Assembly (NCBI RefSeq): GCF_051401765.1
Contig: NC_135067.1
Coordinates: 20,517,501-20,581,500 of the forward strand
Direction of reading: 5' to 3'
Origin: Calliopsis andreniformis
Lineage: Eukaryota > Arthropoda > Insecta > Hymenoptera > Andrenidae
DNA length: 64,000 nucleotides
This document shows positions 47,120 through 58,367 of the stretch, one piece after another. The translations under genes and the position numbers were made by a program. How positions within the stretch are numbered: position 1 is the stretch's first letter; the number at the start of each line of letters is the position of its first letter. Below the pieces are notes generated by a model that searched no databases, was not told the origin of the DNA, and was given only the letters and a program-made list of their open reading frames with translations.

Positions 47120-49242
47120 ACAGTGTACATACTGGTTAAATCTACTGGCATGCTAGTATGTGGCTCAATCGCTGCCATGGGGAAAGAATTTTAAGTAGAT
47201 TATGATTCTGAGCTATTTCCAATGGAAGGCAAAGAAATTTTTTAATTTAGTCCAGGGAGTGATGTGTACCTAATACGAGGTCTCTCCTTTAAAAATCGAT
47301 TCAGTACACAGAAAGTACAATTGTTACGTCGTTGGTCTATTATTTGACAGACACCTATTGGGAAAACATGGCGTAGATATCTTGCATCTGTTATATTCAA
47401 TAAGTCTATACATCAAGTGCGCATGCATTTTCTCCAGAAATCATTCCAAATGCTACTACAAATTTCTAACGCACAGTACCCTTATCAGAGGATCTATAAG
47501 ATAGCGTCTAAAGAACAGTCGTGCATGAGATATCGAGCATTGTTCATAAACAGTCAATTGAATCAGAGTTCCTAGTAGCATTACTCGAACACAAAGCTAG
47601 CTATAATTCAGAAACAAAGTGAAATCGGACATATATCTTCATGAACTTATTATTGTTGAGAACTGAATCCAACCCTCAATCGGTCATATTATGTTTCGCT
47701 CTGTATATTCCACATGCAATTAAGTAACCGTACCCTTAAGCAATTTAGAATATATTGCTCAATGTTGAATTTAGGATTGAATCTTAGATTAGATTTTTAT
47801 CTTCCGGCTATTTTCAAAATGTATGGCATAGGATAAGTTGATAGGAACAAGAGTACAATTTGCAGTACTCTTAGACAGAATAATTTACAGGGTTCAAAGG
47901 CAGGGGAGCTTGAAGATAGAGAAAGTGAGCTGACTTACGAAACCTTGATTAAAAAAGTTCATCCATATTCACTAAAATGAAGGTAAAATGAAGTGAACTT
48001 TAACTGAAGGAAGTAAATGTGATCATCCAAGCGAAACGAGGCGCATCAAAATGAATGAAGTCTGCGTCAGTACTGTTTTAATTCCCTTTAGAAATAATAA
48101 CGATCAAGTTTTCTGGGAATATAACAGGAAATTGTTGCGTTGACAATTTAGTTGACCTAGAAATTTAATATACCGCTGTACTTCGACCTCCGTTTCATCG
48201 TACACGTAAATTGTACTGGTACAATTGATGCCTGTTATGCATTTATCTCCCTCTCCTCTCTTCCAATGAAACTTGTTCGTTTCGTTCTGCGACACTATAT
48301 AAATTTTCTTTATTAAATTCAATGCTCATGTATATGAGATTGTTAACATGCACATTTTAATGAAATTTCATAAATATTGATAAAACCCCGCGCAATCTCG
48401 CGTTTAATTTAATAATAATAAATACCCAAATTGAATACGACGAGCCCAGTTCGATCTCGTTTATTGTACCTACATTGTTCGAATTTGTAAAATACATATC
48501 GTTTATTTCATAACGCTCCGAATTAAATGTTAAATGCATCTGCATTGCAATTATTGTACCTTGTCCTGAGATATAAAGGCAAAATGGAAAATGGAAAATG
48601 TTATTTTCCTGAAGAGTGTCGCGGTTTCAAGTGTCCTTTTATCCTCGACGTCTCGAGTTAATGAAATTGAGTTCATTCGAGGCTAAATAACGGAATTTTG
48701 TATAAAGCACGGAGGAAAATCGACGCGAAAACAGTGCAAAGGAGGATGCAGGGAGGATAAAACAGAAACCGGGGGGATGATTACGTAAACAAATTAACGC
48801 GTCACAGGAGATGCTCGAGGGTGCGAAAGGAGATGGCCAAGGAGAGAATAATAACGTTGGAGATAGGGAATCCAGTTGCTTTCGTCGTCGAGTATCGTTG
48901 TACCCGCTTGCTCCTGCGAATGTGAGCATAGGTAACACTGGGCGCGTGTATAATTGTGGAATTATGTAGACACTGCCTCGCACCGTTACGCTGAAGTGAA
49001 TGTAGCCCGTCTATTCGCGTTAAATTGTTCTGCATTGCGAGAATTGCTGGCGATTCGACCCGCTAAATTATGTATAATATCCTTCCTATCGTTGCATACG
49101 ATTCTGAGAATTTCGAAAGTAAAGAAATTTCAAGCAGAAGAATGTTTCATAGAGAAATAAAATTGTAGGCTCTGGATCCTATGAGTTAGAATATTTACGA
49201 ATTTTTAAGAATCTTTTCCAACTCTACATGGATTAGTACTTC
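47120..49242. other. AT-rich intron-like DNA, no firm gene
   Basis: This is the longest AT-rich stretch of the window and has few frames. TATATAAA near 48295 and TATAAAGG near 48572 are not followed by useful reading frames. The frame 48954-49160 (+) has only late ATGs, ends at a TAA overlapping AATAAA, and lies 83 bases before the A26 tract. Confidence 0.4.
48581..48600. repeat. 7-bp tandem repeat, about three copies
   Basis: AAAATGG repeated 2.9 times, directly downstream of a TATAAAGG string. Confidence 0.75.
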
Positions 49243-49268
49243 AAAAAAAAAAAAAAAAAAAAAAAAAA
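49243..49268. repeat. A26 homopolymer tract
   Basis: Twenty-six consecutive A on plus. It may be a simple homopolymer, or the poly(A) tail of an old retrocopy inserted on plus. An AATAAA lies about 83 bases upstream, farther than the usual 10-30 bases. I did not find matching target-site duplications. Confidence 0.95.
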
Positions 49269-49820
49269 TTTAGCGTTTGATCGTACAAATTTTGAAGACA
49301 CTCAACGAGCACTTTGATATCACCCATCTGAATTTTTTACGATCAGCTTGAAGCACCTACAAGCGGATATTCAAAGGCGAGCACGCAATAAAAAGTCCCA
49401 GCGTCATAAATCCGGGTAAAAAAGCAAGAAGATGGGGCAAACACACCATCAGGAACGGTTTCCTCGTTAGCATCCGCCGGTTTATTCGATTTGAGCGCCG
49501 GCGCCTTTTGTTTACCGTTCTTCACGTGAATTCGCCGTGCGCATACTGATTCCTGAAAAACTCCGCCGACGTTGGGACTATTCGGTTCGTTATTAATATT
49601 AATACACGCCGTAGATTACGCGAAAGGGGGAGGAAGAGCAAAGGCAGAGGCGAGGGAGAACGGGAGTGAAAACAAGGAGGGTCCAAAGTTTCTGACAAAA
49701 GGTGGGAAACGAGGGTTCCCTAGCATACATTTAATTACGCGCCTTCGCTCTCGCTGCCTCCACCTCCTCCCCCACCATCGACCGTACTTTCCCGCCGTGT
49801 CTCAAAACTGAACGTAATTT

Positions 49821-49846
49821 TCGCTTTTCTTTTGTTTCAGGTAAGT
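49821..49846 (+). promoter_or_regulatory. Recursive-splice (ratchet) site: fused 3' and 5' splice sites
   Basis: A pyrimidine tract ending in CAG (tcgcttttcttttgtttcag, 49821-49840) is followed with no exon by GTAAGTGG. Both halves are close to consensus, and a branch-point-like ctgaac lies about 30 bases upstream. This zero-length exon arrangement is the ratchet point used to remove very long introns stepwise in Drosophila: the upstream exon joins at 49840, the GTAAGT regenerates a donor, and the rest of the intron is then removed. It implies a plus-strand intron with its donor upstream (291, or the alternative at 46284) and its next acceptor beyond this point, probably outside the window. 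It was the only site of this quality seen by eye on either strand. Confidence 0.65.
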
Positions 49847-52800
49847 GGCGTCAGTCTACACCCACCCTTTGTTTTCTGTGCGGCCGACGGAGTAACGGTA
49901 TCGTTCGCGGCGTACTTTATGTTTGAATCGCATGGGTAGTTGAGGCTGGCTGTGGCAGTTTTATCGATAATCGAAATAACCCGCTAATTCGACCCGAACG
50001 TCGAACGGGTTATGGCGTCACGTAGGCGTCGTAAAATTAAAGGCAATCGGGTTCGTTTGCCTTCTCAGCACGCACCACTGTCGAGCCGCGCGCCGATTCA
50101 AATTAAATCGGCCGAACAAGGAAATAGGTAACTCGATCGCGTTCTTTCCCGTGCAATTAAAATATATTTGCCCTTATGGCGATTGTGGGGCGCGCTGAAT
50201 CGTCGAAACGCTTGAATATCTAAATCGAAACGAGCTGAGGCAATTACGCCCCGAAAACCGTTTCCACCCTGTCCAACGACGAGACGAAACGCTCTCATTC
50301 GACGCGGTTTTTCCGCGAACCGTTCAGTATGGGGGTCAGAAAACGGCCACCGATGACAATTTAGATCGAACCGTCGTGCAATAAACGAAACAACCGGCAC
50401 AGCGTACGGAAAGGAGTAAGAGAAGTGATTGGCCACCGTCGCTAATGAAGAGCTCAGGACTAAGTAGCCTGTAACCCGCTTTATCCACCGTTCCCCGACT
50501 CGCTCTTCCTTCGTCCTCTTGTCCCATCGTCCCGTCGCGTTACATATGTATTACGGACCCATCCTTTCGCCCGCTGCGGATAGGACGAGCCAGGCGTACT
50601 GGTGCACGCGTGTGTCCGCTCGTGTGCGACGGTCGTGCTCTCGCCACGGTATCAATTAAATCTCTGATTAGCGAACCCTTCGACTCCGCTACCAGCCCCG
50701 GTCTAGCCCCCTTTGAATCTCGTTCGCGATTGTCGCTCGTCCGTGCTAACTCGGACCGATCGAAGTCTTCTTCCCGCTCGAACTGCGCACCAAGATCACC
50801 TCCAGAGATTTCGCTCCCTGAGAATATTTTTCTGCCCACCAAATCGTCGAGGATTTCGCGCTGGATCTTTCTCTCTTGGACTTACTTTGCAAGCTTCGGC
50901 TACGTTTCATTTCTGTAGCGCGAATTTGTGAGGTTCGTAAGAGTGTTCTATGTCTTGCCCTTCTTTAAGTTAAGTTACTATCTCATTTACTTCTGAATTT
51001 GAAACAAGTTGCCTTCTTGCATCAGCCAAATTCGTTTCTTTACTCGCCCCTTACGAGCGTTGCCCATAAAACAATTCTGATTCGGAGTACACGCAAACGG
51101 ATTTTCTTATCCGAATTCCACGAATGTCTGGAGCCTTTCGCAGCTTTGGTCCGATATTTTTTAACGAACGACGGCGGCGGAGCAGCGAGGAGGCATCAGC
51201 CAAAAGAATTCGGTACCTGGCATCGGTATAAGAGCGTCGCGCTGGCCGGCGAAGCGGCGCGGCGGCCATAAATCGTGAGCGCGGCCAGGGACAAAATAAA
51301 ACGGAAATCGAGATTCTCGGTGAGCTGCGCGAATCCTCGTGGTTCGACCTAGCGGGGTCGAGAGCTGCCTGCGAATAAGACGATCGTTCGGGAACGTGGG
51401 AGTGGCGCGGCGTGGCGGGGCAAGGTCGTCTCGTCGCGTTCAGGAAAAGCTGAAAAAGCGCAGATTTATGAATGCCGCGTATCCAATGCGGACCTGACCG
51501 ATCCTCCTCGCTACCCGCGGTGCTCGAGGCGATCCTTCATGTCCTCGAAGACGCCGTTGCCAGTGGACGAAAGAAGTAATGGTCAGAAGAGGTGGCGGAC
51601 AGGAGTCTGGTAACCACGCTTGCTCGACACTGTCACGGATCGTCGAAAACGCTCGCTCCACGAATGTTATTTATGTACTTCGGGCGATTCCACATTTTGT
51701 CCCAAGCGCTCTTCGAGTATAAAGCACGAATTTTCGAGCAGCATCTGCGGAATCCTTTCTTCGAGTTCACGGGAATCACATTCCATTGCGGAGTTCAGTC
51801 GAGAGGTCCTCGAATTGAGATTCTGAAGCCTAGTTTGTTTCACGTTTGCGTCAGTCAAGCTGTCTTCGAGGAATTACCACGCGAATTCTTGTTAATCTTG
51901 GTAGCGGTACATTTAATGATTCATTCTGTTACGTTTGGAGTAAGCCGAGTGCTTACAATCTTGTATAGGGTGTTTTACCGGGGACATGCGATCTTCTGTG
52001 CGAAATCAGTCAAACTCTAAAATGTCTGTGTAATAGAATACCAGTTCTACTGTATCTCCTCCATCATCTAGTCACTGTTCCATTTCATTTACTCCCCTAA
52101 CAGGATTACTCCAGCGTCCCAGGTCGGTGCTTTCTCATTCTGCACTTTCATCCATCGATCCGCATCTCTCGCGTCAGAAAACCGAAGTCAGCCACTTCGA
52201 TCGCGTGACTGGTCCTTTTTCCCTTTCATCTGGAAACACGGTCGGTCGCGTTACGCGCTAGATAACTCCATCATCCGCCCACGAGTGGATCGGCAGCGCA
52301 TCTCGCGGCAGCTTTCCACCAGGTAGCCAAGAAACCGCCTCCGAGCGGTGACTCGTCCGCTTTCGTTCTTCTTAGAGTCGATTCTCCGAGGCGGTTAGCC
52401 AGGTCTGGCAGGGCAGATGCTATTAATTTGTATCGATAGAGGCGGAACAGATGGTGGAACGTGCATGCACATTCGTACGTTCGTTAGTTAATCCGGCGTG
52501 GACAGAACGAGTCGTTCGGCCATGGAGTCGTCTATCGCGAACGCACACGTATGCGCCACCACCACGCGCTCACGCGTGACCGAGATAGCCGAAGCGTATG
52601 TTAGCTAAGGAAATCTCACCCACACCACCCTCTGGCCAACCTGCACGTAGAGGTTGCCCGTGGATCGTGTGAGTGACACGTAGGAGGATGCTCTCCGTGG
52701 GTAATGATCACGATTGAATGAGAATGAGGCTGAGGGAGCCAATACAATTAACCCCGACAGCATGCCATTGCTAGAATGCAACGCGTTCACCGTGCAAGCT

Positions 52801-54867
52801 TTAGCCGCTGCGCTGGCCTCGGCTCGACTAGATGGCTAGCCTCGCCGCAACAAAGACTTCCTTTTGCTCGACAGACTATTTAGCTACCTCCTTGCCACCG
52901 CGATTATTACGGTATCGCGGGAACGCGTTCATAGACTATAGGTAAATGTGCCACGCCGAGCCTTCGACGTCGGTTCCTACTAGCCAATCGCGGTCTGACT
53001 GGTCAAGGACGCTTCTCCTTTGAGTAGAAACGAGAGTAGGTGTAAGCCTCTTTTTATCCTCTAACTTCATTTTTTCTTCTAATTTATGCTTAAGGATCGA
53101 GAGCTTCTTTAACATACCGCACACTTTTTATCCAATATTTGAAAAGTTGGTCATCGAAATTACTCCTAGCAATGTTATATGTATTTCCTTCTAAGGCAAA
53201 CTCAGATGCACCTTAGCTCTGAAGCGATGGAAGGAACTGGTTCGAGGGTAGTGGACACGTGCCTTAGGCTCATTTCGCGGACGCAATTATTGCGGGATCG
53301 AGGCTTCAGGTTGATGTACGTACACGTAGGCGAGGGACGCGGTTCCCTGGAACAGCGTCGATGAATGGAGACACGGCTCGTGCCCGACGAATCGCGCGTG
53401 CTGTTCTCTCTCTCCGTTTCCCTTGGCATCGCGCGGGTCGTGACGACTTTATTATTGCCGATATCGCGATAGAAGGACGCGCTTCGGGATTCGGCTTAGA
53501 ACCGAGCACGGCTCGTTGGTTATTACCGTTAGGATCGTATCGCGGGTTGAACTACGGGGTCGGCTGATGCGATCGCTCGACTCGACTCGAAGGCAGATTT
53601 CGCATCGGCTAGCTGGAATTGAAATTAGCCGCGAAAGCTTCCGCGATTGCTCGAGCCGAGTAAGGAAAGGCTTGAGAAAGGATCGAAGGCTTCTCCCTCG
53701 GCGTCCTCTCGAGTTAATTGAGTTCGACGAAATGTTTATTTCGCGTGAAGTCAAGTGAACGATTATCCGTGACGATGCAGACGGGTACCGAGGCTCCAGA
53801 GTAACGCTTCGGAACATATTAACTCCATATGCGATCGACGCCGATTTAGATTACGGCAAGCATAAAAAATACCAGGCAAAACGTACGCGTGTAATCCGGT
53901 CCGTAAGAACGCGGCCTGTATCGCCTCTCGGTTAAGAGTAATCCGGTTTTCACGGCGCTTCTGAAGTATGCCTGACTGCTGTCAGCTGACGATACCCTCC
54001 GAGATGACGTTTCCACCCACGTGCACAGGGATCCGCCAATCCTATCGAGCCATCTTCAATCTTTTATCCGTGAGTTGATCGTGCACGGGATACGTGCGAC
54101 CGAAAATCAGGGGGGAATAATTTTCGAGTAGATGCTGCGTAAGAGATTACCTGAGGGCTTGTAAAGTGTTTAAAATATGCTATCGAAACTAACACTCCTG
54201 ACTGCATTCTATAAATAATATTGAAAGTTTCGCACGAGGTATTAGATTTTTAATTGCCTACACATTTTTTTTTTTTCAATCTACTGAGTAATACATGAAG
54301 CCACAGTGAAAAAGTTCAGTGCCCAGAGGTTCAAAAACGGTGGCCGAGTAGTGCTCATCCATCACCCCAGTTCCAAACTTAAAAAAAAAAGCTTGAAATA
54401 GATATCCGTAGCCATGGAAACAGGGTCCTGTCTCTTCTCACATAGCATCAATTCATCGCACCGTAATTGATTCATCACGGAGCACTTTGCAAAGCTGCCA
54501 GCACACAATACGGCTGCATCAGCCTCTAATGAACGCACTCGGCGGCTGAGGACCGCGTTAGATACACCCGGTATACCTGGTCGCGTAAGTAGGTACATAT
54601 ACACGCGCAGCCCTCCCTTCCTCGGCGATCCAGGTTTTCGCGTCTCAAGGTAGCCTGGTGTCGACTTCCAAGGACCCTCGTCTGTCGTGACGCGTTAGTT
54701 CTTGCCTCCGCTCGCGAGGATACGTGCTACGAGCGTCTACCTGCGGCGTTCCACTCTGCCTCGTTCGCCAGGTTGAAAGACGAAGCGGCCGCCGCCGCTT
54801 CTTGCGGAAACTGCTCCCGCTGTTGTTGTAATTAGCGCAAGTTCCCGATAAATAATTGAAATTCAAT

Positions 54868-54868
<1 letters not shown>
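49847..54868. other. Intron-like DNA downstream of the ratchet site
   Basis: Starts GC-rich (49850-51430, with CpG-rich patches and frames open on both strands), then alternates. TAATTC and GATAATCG words near 49960-50000 suggest regulatory sequence. The string GTGGCGCGGCGTGGCG at 51402-51417 repeats a piece of the leader at 83-98. The frame 51592-52020 (+, 142 codons) starts with ATG context of no note and has no domain; its middle overlaps a frame on the other strand. The interval 54120-54310 is AT-rich and includes a T12 run. Confidence 0.4.
49992..50010. repeat. Inverted repeat, 5-bp arms
   Basis: ACCCG and CGGGT flank AACGTCGAA, about 150 bases after the ratchet site. Short arms, so weak. 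Confidence 0.3.

Positions 54869-54902
<34 letters not shown>
54869..54902. repeat. (CGG)11 trinucleotide repeat
   Basis: Eleven CGG units followed by a partial unit. It lies next to AT-rich homeodomain-like words (ATAATTGAAATTC). In a transcript it could form stable structures. The Arg runs seen in a minus-strand frame come from this repeat and are not evidence of a protein. Confidence 0.95.
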
Positions 54903-54951
54903 AGAAGCGTTCCCCGTGCAGACGTCGGTCGTATCGCAATTTCCACGCTCG

Positions 54952-54984
54952 GCCAGACCAGCCAGCCAGACCAGTCAGCCAGAC
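54952..54984. repeat. GCCAGACCA-type tandem repeat
   Basis: Three imperfect copies of a CCAGACCAG/CCAGCCAGAC unit. Tandem duplication with drift. Confidence 0.6.
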
Positions 54985-57900
54985 GGGCTTCTCTCCCCGT
55001 CGATCGTGCGTTAGACGCGTCGCAAGTTGCCGTTCATAATTAATATACCGGCAACAACGAACAATAGCCCTCGGGGGCCGTCCCCTTTTAAGGAAAGTTT
55101 TCGTGGCGGCATCGAATTTCACGTAGCCCAGCGACGCTTGCGTACACGAAGCTCATTAACGCGACTAATAATAACGCGATGGATGCTATCGCCAGAAAAT
55201 TTAGTATTTCCACGACGGGGGTTATCGATCGACCCGTTGCACGCGCGATGCTTCCTCCCGTGAAAGTTTGCTCGTTGTTGTGGGTGAAGGGGAAGTATCG
55301 GCGCAGACGGCGGTCGAATTTTCCGGACGGATTAAATTCGAGTTTTAATTAGACGCCGCTGATAATCGAGGAATTAACGGTGTCCGGTTTCGATACAGTA
55401 AACTAGGAACTATGTTAAGTAGAACTACCCAGATGGTAAACTTGAAAAGGATTTTCTATTATTTTTAATAACGTAGTTTCGTTATTCAAAGTTAAATTGC
55501 TTCAACGAAAATGGTCAGTCATTAACGTCTGCCGCTGCATTTTGCTCCTACTTGTTTGCCTATATATTGCGAAAGCACACGTTCAGGTCGCAACACCCCC
55601 GTCAACCGTCAGACTTCTCGTTCATAGAATGAAAGGCGGTTTCAACTTTCTGCTAAATGGTTCTGACACCGTCGCGTTAAAATTTAATCCCGCCACGCGT
55701 CAGGGGACACACTGACGCCGCCCGTAAGTTTGCAGGTAGCCCGAAGTCACGTTATCCTGCATGATAATGTTCAGGTAAACACGCGTCCGCTGCGTCGACT
55801 AGGAGCCTGAAGTGTTTCCGATGAGGGAAACCGAAGCGACGCGTAACATAGCCGTCAGACGGGTCGGTCCAGAAACTTTCGAGACAGTATCGCTGTGGAA
55901 CTTTCGTGAATGATTCACGATCGCGGGCCAGTCCATTCTAAAGGGGAGGAAGGAAAGCGCTAATTGAAACTCATCGTTTCAAAGCCGCCAGGATCCTCCG
56001 CTAATTACGTTTAAGCGAATTCCCGCGTACCCCTGTGTGTCATTCGCGCTGCTGACATGGCCTCGCTTCGCTGGCTTTCATGCGAGTTTAAAGTCGCGCT
56101 TTATGCCATCACGAAATCAAAGGGACCACGGGGACACCGCCTTTCGTCGAATTTTCGCCGACGGTTGGCGCATTAAGCCCCGAGATGGACGCAGCGTGAG
56201 GGTCACACATCGTAAACGGAGTTTTGCATTGATGACGACTATCTCTGGTGGAGGGACCATTTTGGGAGAAGAAACGAGCCGATTGGAGAGGAATGTTTGA
56301 TGTCAATGCACCGTGGCTTTTGTTGACTGGGTTCAGAAGGTCAATGACCCGAAAGTAGAAATAGGATTACAGTCCCGTAGGGTGAAGTTCTTGATATTCG
56401 ATCAGGAAGCTCAAAGCGTCAAGTAGAAATAGTTAACATCCGGCAGTTCCAGCAGCTTCGTTTAACTTCATTCGCTTCATCTTTCCTCTTCGACCAACCC
56501 ACGTGGTCGCTTATTTTCACGCACTTCGCTGAATTTACCGCGCTGACAGTTCCGCGTTCATGAGATTCAAGTGAAGGAGAGGAAATAGGAATCACCTGGG
56601 TTGTCAGGAGATCCGAGTGAAACGGTGAAAATCGTGGCTGGAAGGTGAAGGCAGAGGAAACGGTGTTTCTCGGTGAGACGTGGTAGCATCACCTGCTGTA
56701 CGGATGCGTATGATTGCTAGGTGGCCGGAGGTTTACATTGTAGATAAGAATTTTGTAAAATAAACAAACAGTGGTGATACGAATAGGAAGCTATGCCTAT
56801 TATAGCTAGAAAATTACTTAAATTCTCGAAAGCTACAGGTTGCAGTAACTTAAATTAACTTCAAAGAAGGTAATCTCTGTAGATTCCTAAAAATTCCAAT
56901 CTCCATAAGTTACCTGTATCTAAAACTTCGCAGAGTTATTAGTTTTCTGTCTACCAGTTCAAATTAAGTTCAGCGCACCATCGATAAAGGCTAAGTTAGC
57001 AGCCGAGCCATACACCTTCAGGTGGCGAGTACCTGCTGACTCCAGTGTCGGTAACAAGAAGTAAGAAGAGAGATGGGTGCCGGTGCGCAACTTAATAGAC
57101 CATCGCGACGCTGTTTAATAAGATATTTAGGAGTCGCGAAGAGCCTCTTAATCTACCCTCGTACAAGCGACACGTCCACAGGCGCAGCGATGTCCACCAC
57201 AGGAGAATCCTACCTAATGGGACAAGTCCTAAAGCTGGCTTAACTCAAAATAAAAGCCGACGATTTATAAATCTTGCGACCTTGACGGAACACATACGAC
57301 GCTCGTCTGACCACCTCGCCGACTGCTTCTCTATAGATAGACACTGCACAAGAGTTTAACAAGAGGGCTAATTGAAATTGACATGCATCGAACGTAATTA
57401 TCAATCCGCTGAAAGCTAATTGTCAGTTATTCCGCAGCTTTCTTGTTTCCCGTTAACCTAATTAAGAGAGGACGGTACGAATAATATCGATCAGCTGTAC
57501 ATAGAAATACAGAATGGTACCTGTTCGACCAGCGCATTTAATGAACGACTGTTATTGCTGTAATTTTCGCTCTGTAAATCTTGGTCCAATAGGGTAGCAT
57601 TCTTCGGCTGACAAACTGTCGTATTGGCGAGATTTAATTTATTTTTCGGATAACTTTCGATATTATTTTTTTCTTGAATTTAAATACCAGTTACCGAAGA
57701 ACATTAATTCCCTGAAACCACAGATCATTGCCCTATCGTCCACTAAAAATAATCAGCAACCTAGCCGATCGTTCTCGGTACAGTCACGTTTCCCAAGGCC
57801 GCGGTGTTCCGGTTTACTCATTCTCATCTCGCCGAGCTCATTCTCATATCCCCGAGGCGATCGTCAAGGCGCGCACAGGAAACCCGACCACGATGAAAGA

Positions 57901-58346
57901 TCAACTCGCTAATGCAATATCAGGCCTACGGTGGGCCGAGATAATAGCGTAACCCCATTACGACACGATACGTCAATTAACGCTGGCATGGTCCGCCATT
58001 GAAGTTCTCACCAGTCTAGCAGACGAAAAGGTGAAAAGGGGAGCAGCGAGAAGAGGGAAGCAGGTGAAGAAGAAGAGGAGGAAAAGGAGAGACGCGCATC
58101 AAATAACGGCGATTTTCCGTCGATCGAGCCTCTAGCGCGATCGAGTTAACCGAGACACGAGAATTAGCCCCTCGTGTGAGGCGGTTATCGCCGATAATCC
58201 TGTAATCGTCGTCTCGTCGAGGAAAGTAAATAACCCCCTACCATCTTAGCTGATTTTATCGAGGCCGTCGCGCCTTGGGCCGCGTCGTTAATGAGATGCA
58301 GCCGCGTGCGTTTTTGCATAAGCCCGATAACGGCCATTCGCGAGAG
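54985..58346. other. Intron-like DNA with purine-rich tract, no firm gene
   Basis: The frame 55497-55715 (+) resembles a signal peptide but begins with TTG, has no ATG before the hydrophobic part, and is not called. The interval 56730-57000 and the stretch near 57400-57720 are AT-rich without frames. A purine-rich tract with AAGAAGAAGAGGAGG occupies about 58021-58095. Confidence 0.4.
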
Positions 58347-58367
58347 GTAAACCGAGTTTCGGTTTAC
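58347..58367. repeat. Perfect inverted repeat, 9-bp arms
   Basis: GTAAACCGA and TCGGTTTAC separated by GTT. It lies inside a 104-codon ATG frame (58296-58610, +) that has no recognised domain. A hairpin of this quality inside the frame argues for structured non-coding sequence over coding. Confidence 0.7.

Noticed and set aside
55497..55715. Frame that looks like a secreted protein with a hydrophobic leader
   Set aside because: It begins at TTG. There is no in-frame ATG before the hydrophobic segment, and the ATG at 55511 is in another frame and stops after four codons.
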